Assembly: GCA_023078685.1 (NCBI GenBank)
Contig: JALGAS010000005.1
Location: forward strand, 4,650,001 to 4,714,000
Source of the DNA: Neopestalotiopsis rosae
Taxonomy: Eukaryota > Ascomycota > Sordariomycetes > Amphisphaeriales > Sporocadaceae
DNA: 64,000 nucleotides
Direction: 5' to 3'
In this document: piece by piece, positions 45,242-55,819 of the stretch
How positions within the stretch are numbered: position 1 is the stretch's first letter
Layout: every line of letters begins with the position of its first letter
The notes under the pieces: model-generated
What the model was told of the DNA's origin: nothing
What the model saw: the letters and a program-made list of their open reading frames with translations, nothing else
Database searches by the model: none
Translations under genes and position numbers: made by a program

Positions 45242-47809
45242 ATGATGTAAGATCTCCGTGTGCACATTTCCCTCAAAAGCCGATTCACTGATTAATGAAT
45301 TATTCAGAGCGCTCAACCGGCGGAATGGAAAGCCGCCGTCCTGCGAGCCGTGCCGGAAGATCAAGACGCGATGCGATCACCGCATGCCCGTATGTGGGAG
45401 ATGCCAGACAAAGGGTATTGCACACGAGTGTTACTATCACCCCGCCCCACTGACGCATCACTCGTCCCGACGGAGCACCACCGACAGCAGCGGGAACCCC
45501 ACGGGGAGGATATCCGGGGCGGACGTAGCCGCTAATCGCTTGGGGGCATCTGGGGCCGGATCTGGGGCCGGCCCTTCGAATCAGAAAGCTGCCACGCGCA
45601 AGTATGTGATCAGCCCACATTCCAGGTCCTTCTGTGATGAATTACGATTCTGACAAGCCTCGAACATAGCATTCGTGCTTCGATACCGTCTCTCCCATTT
45701 GGCTTGCCAAGTGTTCCTGCCTTGACAACCACTGTAGACGATGCTTCTTCTCAGGCTCCTGCCACAACCACCTTCACCTCGACTGCGCTCTATGGGCCTA
45801 CCACCCTTCCCACGCCCCCTGCGGCGCCACAAAGCGCCTTCTCGGAGCCGCTCTCTTCTGGTTCGCTGTTGCCCAAGGTCACGACTCCTATCGATGAGCT
45901 TGGACTGACAAATGCTCTTTCGCACTTAGCCGAGTTGGATCTTATCACAAAACTGATTCACCGCTGGCAGCAGATCACTCAGATGTGTCTTGTTCCACCA
46001 ACTTTTCTGGAAGAGATCCTGGTATCGCTCAAAGCAAGCACTAGTGGCTTCAGCAAGGCACGGGTTGAGGCTGGGAGCTTTGCTTCGCAGGTTCTATCTG
46101 CTACCTCACGGCCGTTCGTGGTTCCTGCCACTACCGAAGCAGCGGATTTCCACAAGCTCTTTACTGGGGCCAATATGAGACTTGAGGGTATAGGACTGAT
46201 ATTCAGTGTCTCTGGGCTAGCGGCGCTGAAGCTTTCTGCTGGTGATGAGATGTTCGCCGATTGTTTGTCTAGCAAGACGGAGCGCAAGAATTTTGCTACA
46301 AGCATGTTATCTGTCAGTAATACATGCATAGAACTCGCAAGCAAGTGCTGTGATACCAATGACTTCATGGTATGGCTGCGAGTTGAAAACTTGACCCTCA
46401 CAATGTACCTCGAGGGCAGCGCAAGTGAGTAGAACCGACTTTCTTTTTCACAGGAGATGGCTCATCACTTACATTTCTGCAGGCTATCATACTTGGCATC
46501 GCTCCGGTCAACTCTTTAATGATCTTCTGTCTTTGAAAATCCACCGGGAGCCAGAAGTGGTGCCTTCTAAACCATTGTTTCTCGAAGATATCCGATGCAG
46601 ATTCTTCGTATCTGCGTATAGAACAGACAAGTCGCTGTCGAGCCTATCAGCGAGGCCGCCACGTCTACTCCGTTACTACTGTAACCGGGAATTGCCGTTG
46701 CATTTGAGTGATGAACAATTGATGGCGCCTGAGCAGCTGCTGCAAAAAGCGATCGACTCGCTCCAGGAAGATGGATGGAATGCCGTGCCCAATTTCCATC
46801 CGACAGCCTGGCTAAGAGCACGCTACATCCTTTCAACTTTCCGAGAAGAGATATTGAACGTCGAGCTTGGTCCGGGAGATGCCAATAAAGTAGATGCGCT
46901 CAGGTACGAGTTATATCCAGCCCCTCCATGTACTTCATCTGACGGCTGTTAGGAACATATCCCAACGTATACCGGACGCGTGGGATCAATTGCCGCCATA
47001 CATGCACTATGATGCCAGCTGCTGGGATAGCAATCCATCACCCAACATCTGCTTCATGTTGGCAGTAGTGAATCTAGAGTACCTTGACTTAAAGTTCAAT
47101 GTCGAGAAGCTGCTCCACATCTTTGCAAGCCAGGAGAACTTGAATTCGGACAATTCGGCCCTACTCGAGGCAGCCACCTCGCTCCTCACAGCTGCTATGA
47201 GTTCATCTCGACAACTGTCAAGGAATTCAGGAGCCTACACCGATTACGTTTGGAATGTAAGCATATTGTCATAACTTTCATAATCCGATCAGTCATCCAT
47301 GGCGCCTCACTCACACCGGCCCTCGACGTAGAAGATTGCTGACGCCGTTCACCTAGTTGTTATTCTACGGCCTCCCCAGCGCTACCGTGCTTGCACTTGC
47401 GCTGAAGGGAACCGCCGAGGTTGGCCATAAATTAGTGCATCCTAAGCCGTGGTCGGAGCTATTCCGCCAACTGAGTGCGCTTGCCTTGGACCTCGAAGCT
47501 ATTGCTGAATCCGATGATGATAATCATCCACATTGCAGGCAGGGTAGCAGATTCTTGTTGGATACGCTTGACGAAGCCTTGAACGCTCGCATGGCAGTTC
47601 CTGCTGCTCAGGCTGGTGGGACGATGCATGTATCTTCGCCACCTCCATATATCAATAGTGGCTTTCCCAACGCCTCCAATTCTGGCGATGTTGATCTCAT
47701 GGCTCTAGATGACGGAGCAATTGCCGATGCTGTCAATTACATTAGCGCTAATGACATCTTGTCGCTTGATCTCAACGCATTTGGGAACGAGGTCATGTGG
47801 CCAGAGTAA
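45242..47809 (+). CDS. Zn2Cys6 transcription factor near the NRPS locus
   Basis: Six exons (45242-45246, 45308-45601, 45670-46424, 46483-46903, 46953-47256, 47357-47809) give 743 residues. The first coding exon is only 5 nt (ATGAT). With it the protein begins MIALNRRNGKPPSCEPCRKI and holds a full zinc cluster: Cys14, Cys17, Cys24, Cys31, Cys34 and Cys43. A Ser/Pro-rich linker follows, then a fungal middle homology region (IDELGLTNALSHLAELDLIT, AGSFASQVLSATSR, and so on). The acidic C-terminal 60 residues (DDGAIADAVNYISANDILSL) could be an activation region. It is a nuclear regulator. Its place beside the transporter, dehydrogenase and NRPS genes makes it a candidate pathway-specific factor. 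The first exon is the least certain part. Confidence 0.88.
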
Positions 47810-49507
47810 GGAAAACATGCGTCATTGTTGTTCCCCAGTTGGGCATGGTTATAGATAAAATCTGAGATTCTCTTGCCGGTGTCGGTCAAAAAAGGGTCGA
47901 ATACACATCAGGAAACTGCTTTCATTAGACTTGGAAATGAATATACGGGAGAGGGCTCTTACTATTGCGCTGCCGTTTCTTCTTTCCAGCATCCCTGTAC
48001 GTGTGTGTGTGTGTGTGTGTTTTGGCTGTATAGCTGTGTAAAATACATATACAGGAATGTGAAGGGGGAAAGCTTTCCTGGAGTATAGAGATAGTCAGTG
48101 GTTGCGTATACGTAGATTGACGCAACACTATGAGTACCGAGCCGAAGACATGGAAGGCTGGTCCCTACACAAAGACTAGCGCAATAGAAGGATCCTGATA
48201 GCGCAGTGGGCTGCGGTGGGGGGACACTTATGTTACGCCAAAGAACGATGGCATTTATCTCTTCTCTCATTATTAGGGTTTGCATGGCGGTGATGCTAAG
48301 AAAGAGATCAATCAACTGGTGACCAATTGTGTGGTTGGCGGGAAACGACCTGTCTCCTCTTGTTCAAACGGTCAAGCAGGGCGCAGTGAAAAGAAAATTC
48401 CTTGATTTGAACTGACTGTTTCTTACGTAGGACTGTGGTCAAGTGTGCTCATTGTTTGATGGTGGTGTTGCTGAAGGTGATTCTTTCGTGTTCGTTCGAT
48501 GGAGTTTTCTTATGTTCATATACCCATTGGGGTTTGACATCAAGGGGTTCCTGCACATCGTCAATAGCGGAAAGGAAGTTGGAAAAGGGGGAGAAAGCCA
48601 GAAGGAAGATTACCCGGTCTGCCGCTGCACGAGGCAATGCCCTAGGCTTATACACAAAAGATCTGTGCCACCGCTTTGCGCCTTTGACGGCTATTGGTGG
48701 GTTTCCTCGACAGTAGGTAGGTGATCCGATGAATGCCGCGGCCGTTACTGAGACAAGTATACTTGACTAGATCCCAGAAGGTAGTACCGCTCATTGACTT
48801 GAATGTTCTAGGCAGCCACAATCAATGTCATTCTATGCGGGATTATACTGGTGGTCGCGAAGTCCTGAAGGTAGAGGTAAAGTCACTTGACTGAAACTTT
48901 CGAACCGCAACGCTTTAGGCTTTGCGATGAGCACTTAACTGATGACTCCAAGCAAGTACCCTTGAGAACCAAGAAAGAATGAAAGAAAGAACCTGAGAAT
49001 ATCGGACGCGGGCACATGGTTGTATTGGCAAAGAGTGGGTGGCAAAGGGGTAGGTAGTAATGTAGTACAGTGTCCAAAATTGGGCAGAAAGCGACAGCCG
49101 GCAGGATAGTTCCCTGGACGATACTCGCATATGCATATCAGTGATTGCTGCCAAGTGATGCAAGGATCAAGATATTACGTGGCAGTAATCTCATACTATT
49201 CTTCATACTGTGTTAGACCCCTGGAAGGAATTTGTGCAAAACAAATTACTTGACTCTCTCGGTTGCTACATTTTTGTGTACACTTTTGTTATATGAAAAG
49301 TTCTGACAAAATTCATTGAAGCTGAGATAAATTTTAGAAGAACAGAAAGAAGTAATATTTTCACGTACAAGGAGAGAAAGAAGGAGCCCTCGTTCACACA
49401 ACGCCCTCAGTCCTACCCGCACATTTACTGTGCGGTCTCGTAGTATCCGACTGTACCAATAGAACCCCAACATCAACGACAAAATAAGTTGAACTCATGT
49501 ATCTGGC
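47810..49507. other. Convergent intergenic region with a GT microsatellite
   Basis: This lies between the 3' ends of the regulator and the POT transporter. It holds a (GT)10 run at 48001-48020. Short frames on both strands have no conserved content, so no gene is called. Confidence 0.5.
48001..48020. repeat. (GT)10 microsatellite
   Basis: A perfect dinucleotide run of ten GT units in the convergent intergenic region about 190 bp after the regulator's stop codon. Confidence 0.97.
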
Positions 49508-51422
49508 CTATTTATTTTTCTCCAGCTTCTCCTGCTTGTCGTAGTGTCTGAAGCAGAGCCAAAAAATGACTGTAGTCAATCCCATGGCCCCAGAAACACT
49601 AGCCCAAAGCACAACCAGATCCGGATTCTTGGCTGTAGGGCTGACTGCCACAGCTAGAAGATAGCCAACTCCCGACATGGCTGCATAGAAACTCTGCAAT
49701 ACGCTCTTCATATTCTGAGGCGCCTTCTTGTAGGCATACGCGCTACCAGTAACAAATGCAAATACCTCGCTCACAGCCACTAGGATGTATAGTGGCAACT
49801 GTACCAATACGTTCACCGCATTGGGATCAGTCACCTTTCTGCCGTCCACTCCAAGGCACTCGAGCGGCCTATTGTAGCACGGACCGGCATTGTAGATCAA
49901 TGCTTGCACAACCGTGCCGTATGCCATGGAAACGGCCATGAAGAACAGACCAACCGTGATACGCCCCATTTCCAGGAAGTCAATGTGTTGTTTCTGGAGA
50001 AATGGGTACAGCCAATTCTCAACCACAAGGCCAATCAAGACTAAGGCAATGGAGTTAGACGCCATGAGCAGATCGTTGGGGATGCCGACGGTTTGCATCT
50101 GGCCAGCCTGTGCGATAGAAAGAGAGCTTATTAGTCCCACGCAAAGGCGCAAAATTGGCCACGCGAGGCTGAACAACGATTCGTCATCAGTATCAAGTTG
50201 AATATCATGTGGGAGGGGATGGAGATCTTGTAGATCCTCTACCTACCAGACTTTGATTGCCATGAGACCTGATCTGATATCCTTGACAAAGTCAGCGTCC
50301 CATGGCACCTGGCTCCCTCGCTCAAGCTGATGCTCCGGTAAAGCTCGATCAAGCTTGAACCCTGATGTGACAGCGATATAGAGCACTCGAAACGCCTGAG
50401 GCATGATGGTTCCGCATGGTGGATGGAGAACTAGGAAAGATAGTCTGTAAGCTTCGCTTGTACTTTTCAAGTGTCACGATGCCCTGTTCAAGAGTGGCTG
50501 GAATAGGCTTACTAAAGTAGGGCTTTCCGATCCAGAGAATCAAGATGGAAATGAGCAGTACACCAGTGGTCAACGTGTACGCGCTCCAAAAGCTGACGTA
50601 CTTTTCCATCAATGAGGTAGGTATCATTCCTAGAGAGGCGGCATTGGCCATCCAATAGTAAATGCTGTAGACGTAATGAATTGTCATGTCGCGGTCAATG
50701 ACCACACGCTCCCCACTTCTTGTATAGGTAATTCGTGCCACCTTTTCGTCGTACTGGTCAGCGATCAGTGGGGTCGTCACTGTCTGCACACCGCCGAGTC
50801 CGATTCCAGTGAGGACTAGAGAGACGATGAAGCCTGGGAGCGCGGCACCTGCTTTGACGGCAGCTGGGGTGGAGCATGCCAGCAAGATACCCATACCCAC
50901 GAGATAGAAAGCTGAGCATATTTGGAGGGTTCTGTACCGCCCCAATCGGCCGTCGGCAATTGGTCCCATCAAGATGGGCAGCAGGTAAACCACGACATTG
51001 AATGCATTGTTTATAGTGACACCCGTGGTCTGACCCAAGCCGAGAACACCTGGAATCTCGTCGTCGGGCCCATATTGGATAAAGTTTTGCCAAGTGACTT
51101 GCGTCGACCAGTATGTAAATCTTTCTGCAGCGGCGATCACAGCCACGAGCCAAACGCGCAAGGGGATCCGGTCGGTAACGTGGCGAAGAGATTTGATCTC
51201 CTCGTCGGTAGCAGGACGGCCGGCATCGCTTCGCTGGTTGGCTGGATCGACCTCGGCAGATGGGTGTTTCTCGAAAATGGGTGAGTCCGAGTCTGAGTGT
51301 GTTGCATTTGCTACTCCAAGGTCATCGTTCTCGGAGTAGTCATTGGTTGACGTGGCCGCGGTGGTATGTGCGTCATGCATAGAAGCATTGCTTGGAACTT
51401 CCAGATTGAGTACTTTGTCCAT
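49508..51422 (-). CDS. POT/PTR2 family proton-coupled transporter
   Basis: Three exons (51422-50513, 50430-50247, 50168-49508) give 584 residues. Introns of 82 and 78 nt restore the family pattern GKPYF-ILHPPCGTIMPQAFRVL and GLMAIKVC-LAWPILRL. The first 75 residues are hydrophilic and acidic. Membrane segments follow, including RFTYWSTQVTWQNFIQYGPD, GVTINNAFNVVVYLLPILMG and ALPGFIVSLVLTGIGLGGVQ. The family signature around AFYLVGMGILL and the SQAG-type motif (AQAGQMQTVGIPND) are present. POT proteins import di- or tripeptides, nitrate or other small solutes with protons. In fungal metabolite clusters such proteins are sometimes proposed to move precursors or products. The substrate is unknown. 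The gene is divergent from the saccharopine-dehydrogenase-like gene. Confidence 0.93.
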
Positions 51423-52314
51423 GGTGTACAATTTGGTTGATCGAGAATATGTCCTGGCCTACGGGTGTCTCTGGTCGAAGTTTTGAATTCTTCTATCGTG
51501 CAAATTGTATATTGATGTCCCAGCGACGAGGCTTTTTATTTTGGCGCGAAGCTTACACAGGAAGTCTTAGATCCGTAGAGGATTCGCTTGGGAGTCTGAT
51601 TCTTAAACACTGCTTTTACTAACACCTCTGATAAACCTTTAGGGGCACGTTTCTTCTCAGTTCTACGTCATGCTTGCAAGGCCATAAAAATTATGGTCAC
51701 CAAAAATGATGGAGGACAGGGGTGTAACAACACGTTATCGAGACCACACTGTGCAAATGTTTCTATTCATGGCCACAAATTGGAGCTTGGCTTGACAAGA
51801 CTATCAGCTTCGGTTCCCTGAGCTGAAAAGTTCTGCATAGGCACCACTTTTTCGGGTACTTTGACTACTTTTCTGAAAGTCGCTTGCATCGATATCTCGT
51901 TGAGAAGTCCGTAGACACCGGGATAGACTCTATACACTCCAATGAGATGAACGCCTGGTATACCTGACTTGGCCCAATCAGATCAATGCCTTGGTAGCCC
52001 AACTCCGGCCAATGAGGTGAACGCCGTGAAATTGAACTCCGTCCAATCAGACCAACGCCGCCAAATGCCGGTCGCTTATGTATGCCAAGGCCGCCGCATA
52101 TGGTCCTACATTGCCCATGTTAGAGGAAGGAACAGCGACGGCGATGATAAATGTACTTGGACATTTTGACTACAGGATTTGAAGTTATTAATCGACGATA
52201 GACGATGATGATCAGGACCAAACCAAGACCGAATCATCTGCAAAGCTTCTGATACAATCTGCTATATTTCATTCAAAGCAAGCTAGAAAACATACTACAT
52301 AAAGTTCCGTTACC
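51423..52314. promoter_or_regulatory. Shared divergent promoter region (POT transporter / Lys1-like)
   Basis: This 892-bp region separates the two start codons and must hold both promoters. Its main feature is a four-copy 35-bp repeat whose core begins with CCAAT, listed separately. The CCAAT box is the binding site of the HAP/CBC complex in fungi, so coordinated control of the two genes is plausible. Confidence 0.6.
51939..52059 (+). repeat. Four-copy 35-bp CCAAT tandem repeat
   Basis: Cores begin at 51939, 51974, 52009 and 52043 (spacing 35, 35, 34) and share the consensus CCAATSAGRYSAAYGCC. Positions 6 and 11 alternate together: G/G in units 1 and 3, C/C in units 2 and 4. The array may therefore be a duplicated 70-bp dimer. 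It lies 255-376 bp upstream of the Lys1-like start codon. Confidence 0.9.
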
Positions 52315-53586
52315 ATGTCTGGTACAACTCTTCATCTTCGTGCCGAAGCGGCCCCCATTGGCACACGGGGCATCATTTCCCCAGCCACGGCACAGAAACT
52401 GATCGCAGACGGTTACAACGTACACATTGAGCGTAGCAACGTGCGATATTTTAAAGACTCCGAGTATGCGGCTGTAGGAGTAAGTACGATACCTGATTGA
52501 ACTTCAACCCCACCCATCCCTCCGTCCCTCACAACCAGGATGGTGGAAAAGGGAGGAAAAAGAAACAAGCAAACATGTCATCCTTGCCCATGCATCAATG
52601 TCGCTCACCCTTGTCAGTGTATACTAGTTCCTGCCGACTCATGGCCCGAGGCACCAAGGGACCACATCATTATTGGCATGAAGGCGTTGCCAGCCGGAGA
52701 TTTCCCACTCCGGCATGTCCACGCCCATGCAGCCCACTGCTATAGGAACCAGGCCGGCTGGGAACAAATGCTCATGCGCTTCCACCGGGGCGGCGGCTTG
52801 CTACTCGACCTCGAGTTCATCACTGACGACAGTGGCGAGCGCTTTGTCACCTTTGGGCGCGAGGCGGGCTCCGTGGGTGCTGCCCTTGCCATCAAGACGT
52901 GGACACACCAGCTGCAGCACCCCAACGGCCCCGAGCTGGGGCCCATGCGGTCGTACGCAAGCCGGGACGAGCTCCTCGCCGAGACCAAACGCGACCTCGC
53001 CGACGGCGTACGCATTGCTGGTCATCTCCCTCGCATCATGATCATGGGCCATCGCGGCTACTGCGGCGTTGGTGCCGATGACTTCATCCGCGACCTGGGC
53101 GTCCCCGAACATCTGGTCACCAAATGGGGTCGCGCAGAGACCGAGGGCAAGGACTATGGCGAAATCCTGGAGCACGATATCCTGGTCAACTGCGTAAGCC
53201 TCTTTGGTCCAGTACGGCCCTTTGTCTCGACCGAGTCCCTCGAGGCGCCGGGGCGCAAGCTGGTCGTCATCTCCGACATCAGCAACGACAGCCACAGTCC
53301 CAACAACCCGCTGCCCATCTACCAGAATGCCACCAACTCGGACGTGGAACCCACGGTGCGGATCCCCACCCCGGCTGGAACGCCTCCTCTGACCATTGCC
53401 ATGATTCCATACCTGCCGAGCTTGCTGCCCAGAGAGGCAAGCGAGGCTGCGGCCAATGGTCTGTACCCGGCTTTGGCGCTTCTCAGTCACTGGGACCAGT
53501 TCAGGGTTTGGAAGGAAGTCGAGAAAATGTATCGTGACAAGATTGCCACATTGACACAGACGTCTGTGATTAGAAGCAGATTATAA
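52315..53586 (+). CDS. Diverged saccharopine dehydrogenase (Lys1-like) with PTS1
   Basis: Two exons (52315-52479 and 52618-53586) joined in phase 0 by a 138-nt intron give 377 residues. The overall length and order follow fungal NAD-dependent saccharopine dehydrogenase (L-lysine forming): LHLRAE, HIIIGMKALP, HAAHCYRNQAGW, LLLDLEFITDD, a GxxGxCGxGA nucleotide loop (MGHRGYCGVGAD) and LPSLLPREASE. Lys77 and His95 match the acid-base pair of yeast Lys1, and Glu121 and Arg18 are also kept. The Glu after the catalytic Lys is Ala78, the substrate-side Lys at position 13 is Ala, and the usual aspartate-histidine before LPSLLPRE is Pro-Tyr. The C-terminus is SRL, a peroxisomal signal also found in yeast Lys1. 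It is probably a paralogue with altered substrate, though a divergent true Lys1 is possible. Confidence 0.9.
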
Positions 53587-54050
53587 GAGGCTATACCGTA
53601 TTTGCACTTTGGAGGCAACGGGGAAGTCCGGTAGGCTTCCCACTTCGTTGTGCATTGCAGAATTGCGGCTTGATACATGCACAATTGAATTTTGATATTT
53701 TCTGATTTTACCACCTAATTATTAGCAATACATGATCACGTTCGGCACTGTCGCAAGACATCTACAATGCTTATAATTTCAAAAATCAAGTATAGAATCG
53801 ATCATTGTAACCAAGTGTCATGGGCAAGTTTGATGACGCTATCCTCACGGTCACGGTCAAGCGGAACGTTTCATAACGCCCAAGATTTACTTTGCTAGGT
53901 GATGCTAATTAGCAAGACTTCCTCATTGTGGTTGATTGACTTGCTAAATAGATATATTTGTGCCCCTTTCAGCAGCAAGTCCACCCTCCCTTGTGAGGAC
54001 AGGTTGATTGTTTCTTTGGGTCGTCCAAGTCTATCTCTCTATCTCTAAAT
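53587..54050. other. Convergent intergenic region
   Basis: Holds the 3' UTRs of the Lys1-like gene and the PQ-loop gene. A/T-rich. Nothing else is seen. Confidence 0.5.
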
Positions 54051-54986
54051 TTAGACACCTGAAGACGGAGATCTTTGTAGGAGTGGATCCGTCTCGCCCG
54101 GCGGGAGATGACTACTGCCAGGACGACTATGAACATTATCCACAACCACCTCACGGTATAGGTAGTAGTGCTGGAAATAGAATACCAGATCAAAGAACAG
54201 GGTCACATTGCCTAGCGCAAATTTTGCTGGGTTCCCCAAGACACCAGACCAGTCACCGCCGTGGATCGAGTCGATGACGAGCTGCAGCAGTGACAAGAGC
54301 GCGCCCGTGAAATCCAAGGTGAACTGCAACATGCTGAGGCCTTGGGTCGACTTGCGGCGGTAGTTCAGCCAGGCCTGAGGCAGATACTTGACGAGCGTCG
54401 AGAATGCCTTGACACTACCTAGGAGATAGATCTGGAGGTGATTGAATCATGGTTCGCTAGTAAGCCAAAAAGCACGAGCTGAGAAGAAGAAGAGAGAGGA
54501 AAGAAACCCTACCACATCAAGCCACATCCATTTTTGAGAGTTTGGATAAACTACAACTGCCATGGCTCCAAATGCAATGGCCGTGATGCACAGCCAGAAT
54601 ATACAAAGATAGATTGGACTAGCTCTCTGCGCCTTGGATGGCGTAAACCTCCAGATTCGGGGGTAGAACTGAGTATAGATGACAAAGACGATCACTGCAC
54701 CGTGTATCGCATAGACCACATCGTTCAACTGGACGGTCGGGATGGGGTTGTGCGGATTGCGCTGAGCATACTGATGGCGCACAGTGGGCGAGTACGACAA
54801 GACGCAGTTGTGGACCGCATAGGAGGTCATGCCCAGTATGTTGAGGATGCTGAAGTTGATGGAAAAGCCCTCGGTGGTTTTCCGACGGATGTTGAGGATG
54901 ACCTGTGGGTAGAACGAGGCAGTCCAGAGTATCATGTACGTCCATCCAATAATGGCGGACAGGATCTGAACGCCATCCATCGTCAT
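54051..54986 (-). CDS. Cystinosin/ERS1-type PQ-loop transporter
   Basis: Two exons (54986-54513 and 54431-54051) joined in phase 0 give 284 residues. Seven hydrophobic segments are visible. The two PQ-loop motifs are SFYPQVILNIRRKTTEGFSI (about residues 24-43) and KYLPQAWLNYRRKSTQGLSM (about residues 170-190). Each is followed by the next membrane helix with polar residues (NFSILNILGMTSYAVHNC and LDFTGALLSLLQLV). The donor at the splice site is GTAGGG, weaker than usual. The arrangement matches cystinosin, which exports cystine from the lysosome or vacuole with protons. Yeast Ers1 is the equivalent. Because PQ-loop proteins also carry lysine and arginine, the substrate could be a basic amino acid. 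A vacuolar membrane location is expected. Confidence 0.92.
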
Positions 54987-55819
54987 CTTGTGTAATGAGC
55001 GACGAGACGAGGTTTCACCGGGAACAGTATTGTATGTAGCACAAATGGCGTTTTCAATTATCTGACCCTCTGAAGCCTGAATTTAAAGCCGCCGGAATGC
55101 CCCTCGCCAATTATGCTTACTGACGGCCCAAGGCCAGCCTGGACCAGGTCACGTGGGGCAAACATTTAGGTACCTAAATGCCCTAAAGTCCATGGAAATA
55201 AGCCTACTGGTGCTTGACCTTACAATGTGCGATGTACCTACATACCTCCCATGTTGATTGTACTGAATTCCGCTGTACTTTGTACAACAAATACGGTACG
55301 TTTCCCCGACGATTCCGATGGCTTTCAGAAAGTCAATATTGGGTCATGCAGATGTCGTATTTCTACATAAACTTGCGAACAGGTGGATGGTCCGGAATAA
55401 GAGGCATTGATTACAACGCTCAACGGCGTTAGTATCATTGGTCAGACCTGTCACCTGGACCCCTGAGTCTCTGCTGACGCTACTGTCCTTCGTCGCCTGT
55501 TCTGTTGGGGTGTTGTAAGCTCCACGTGAGATCAACTCGTGGCGTCTAGGGGGCTGATGCGCTATCAGTGACATACCGACAGTGAACAATAGTGTCTACT
55601 TCTTTACCAGAAAGATGGAAATGCGTCTAAAATCTACTATGACTTTATGTATCTGCGATCTTGAGAATAAGAACAAAAACAAAAAGAAATATTTTGGAAC
55701 GACCCGAATGAAAAGAAGGAAGAAAACAAATTGACCACCAAAATTTACGTTCGCTTTTCCCAAATATTGAAGGTCACCTGCGAAGATCAACCATAAAACC
55801 GCTAAAGATGGGGTTCAAG
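54987..55819. other. Intergenic region between the PQ-loop and NRPS genes
   Basis: Promoter of the PQ-loop gene and 3' side of the NRPS gene. No gene, RNA or repeat is recognised apart from an A-rich run near 55670-55690. Confidence 0.5.
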
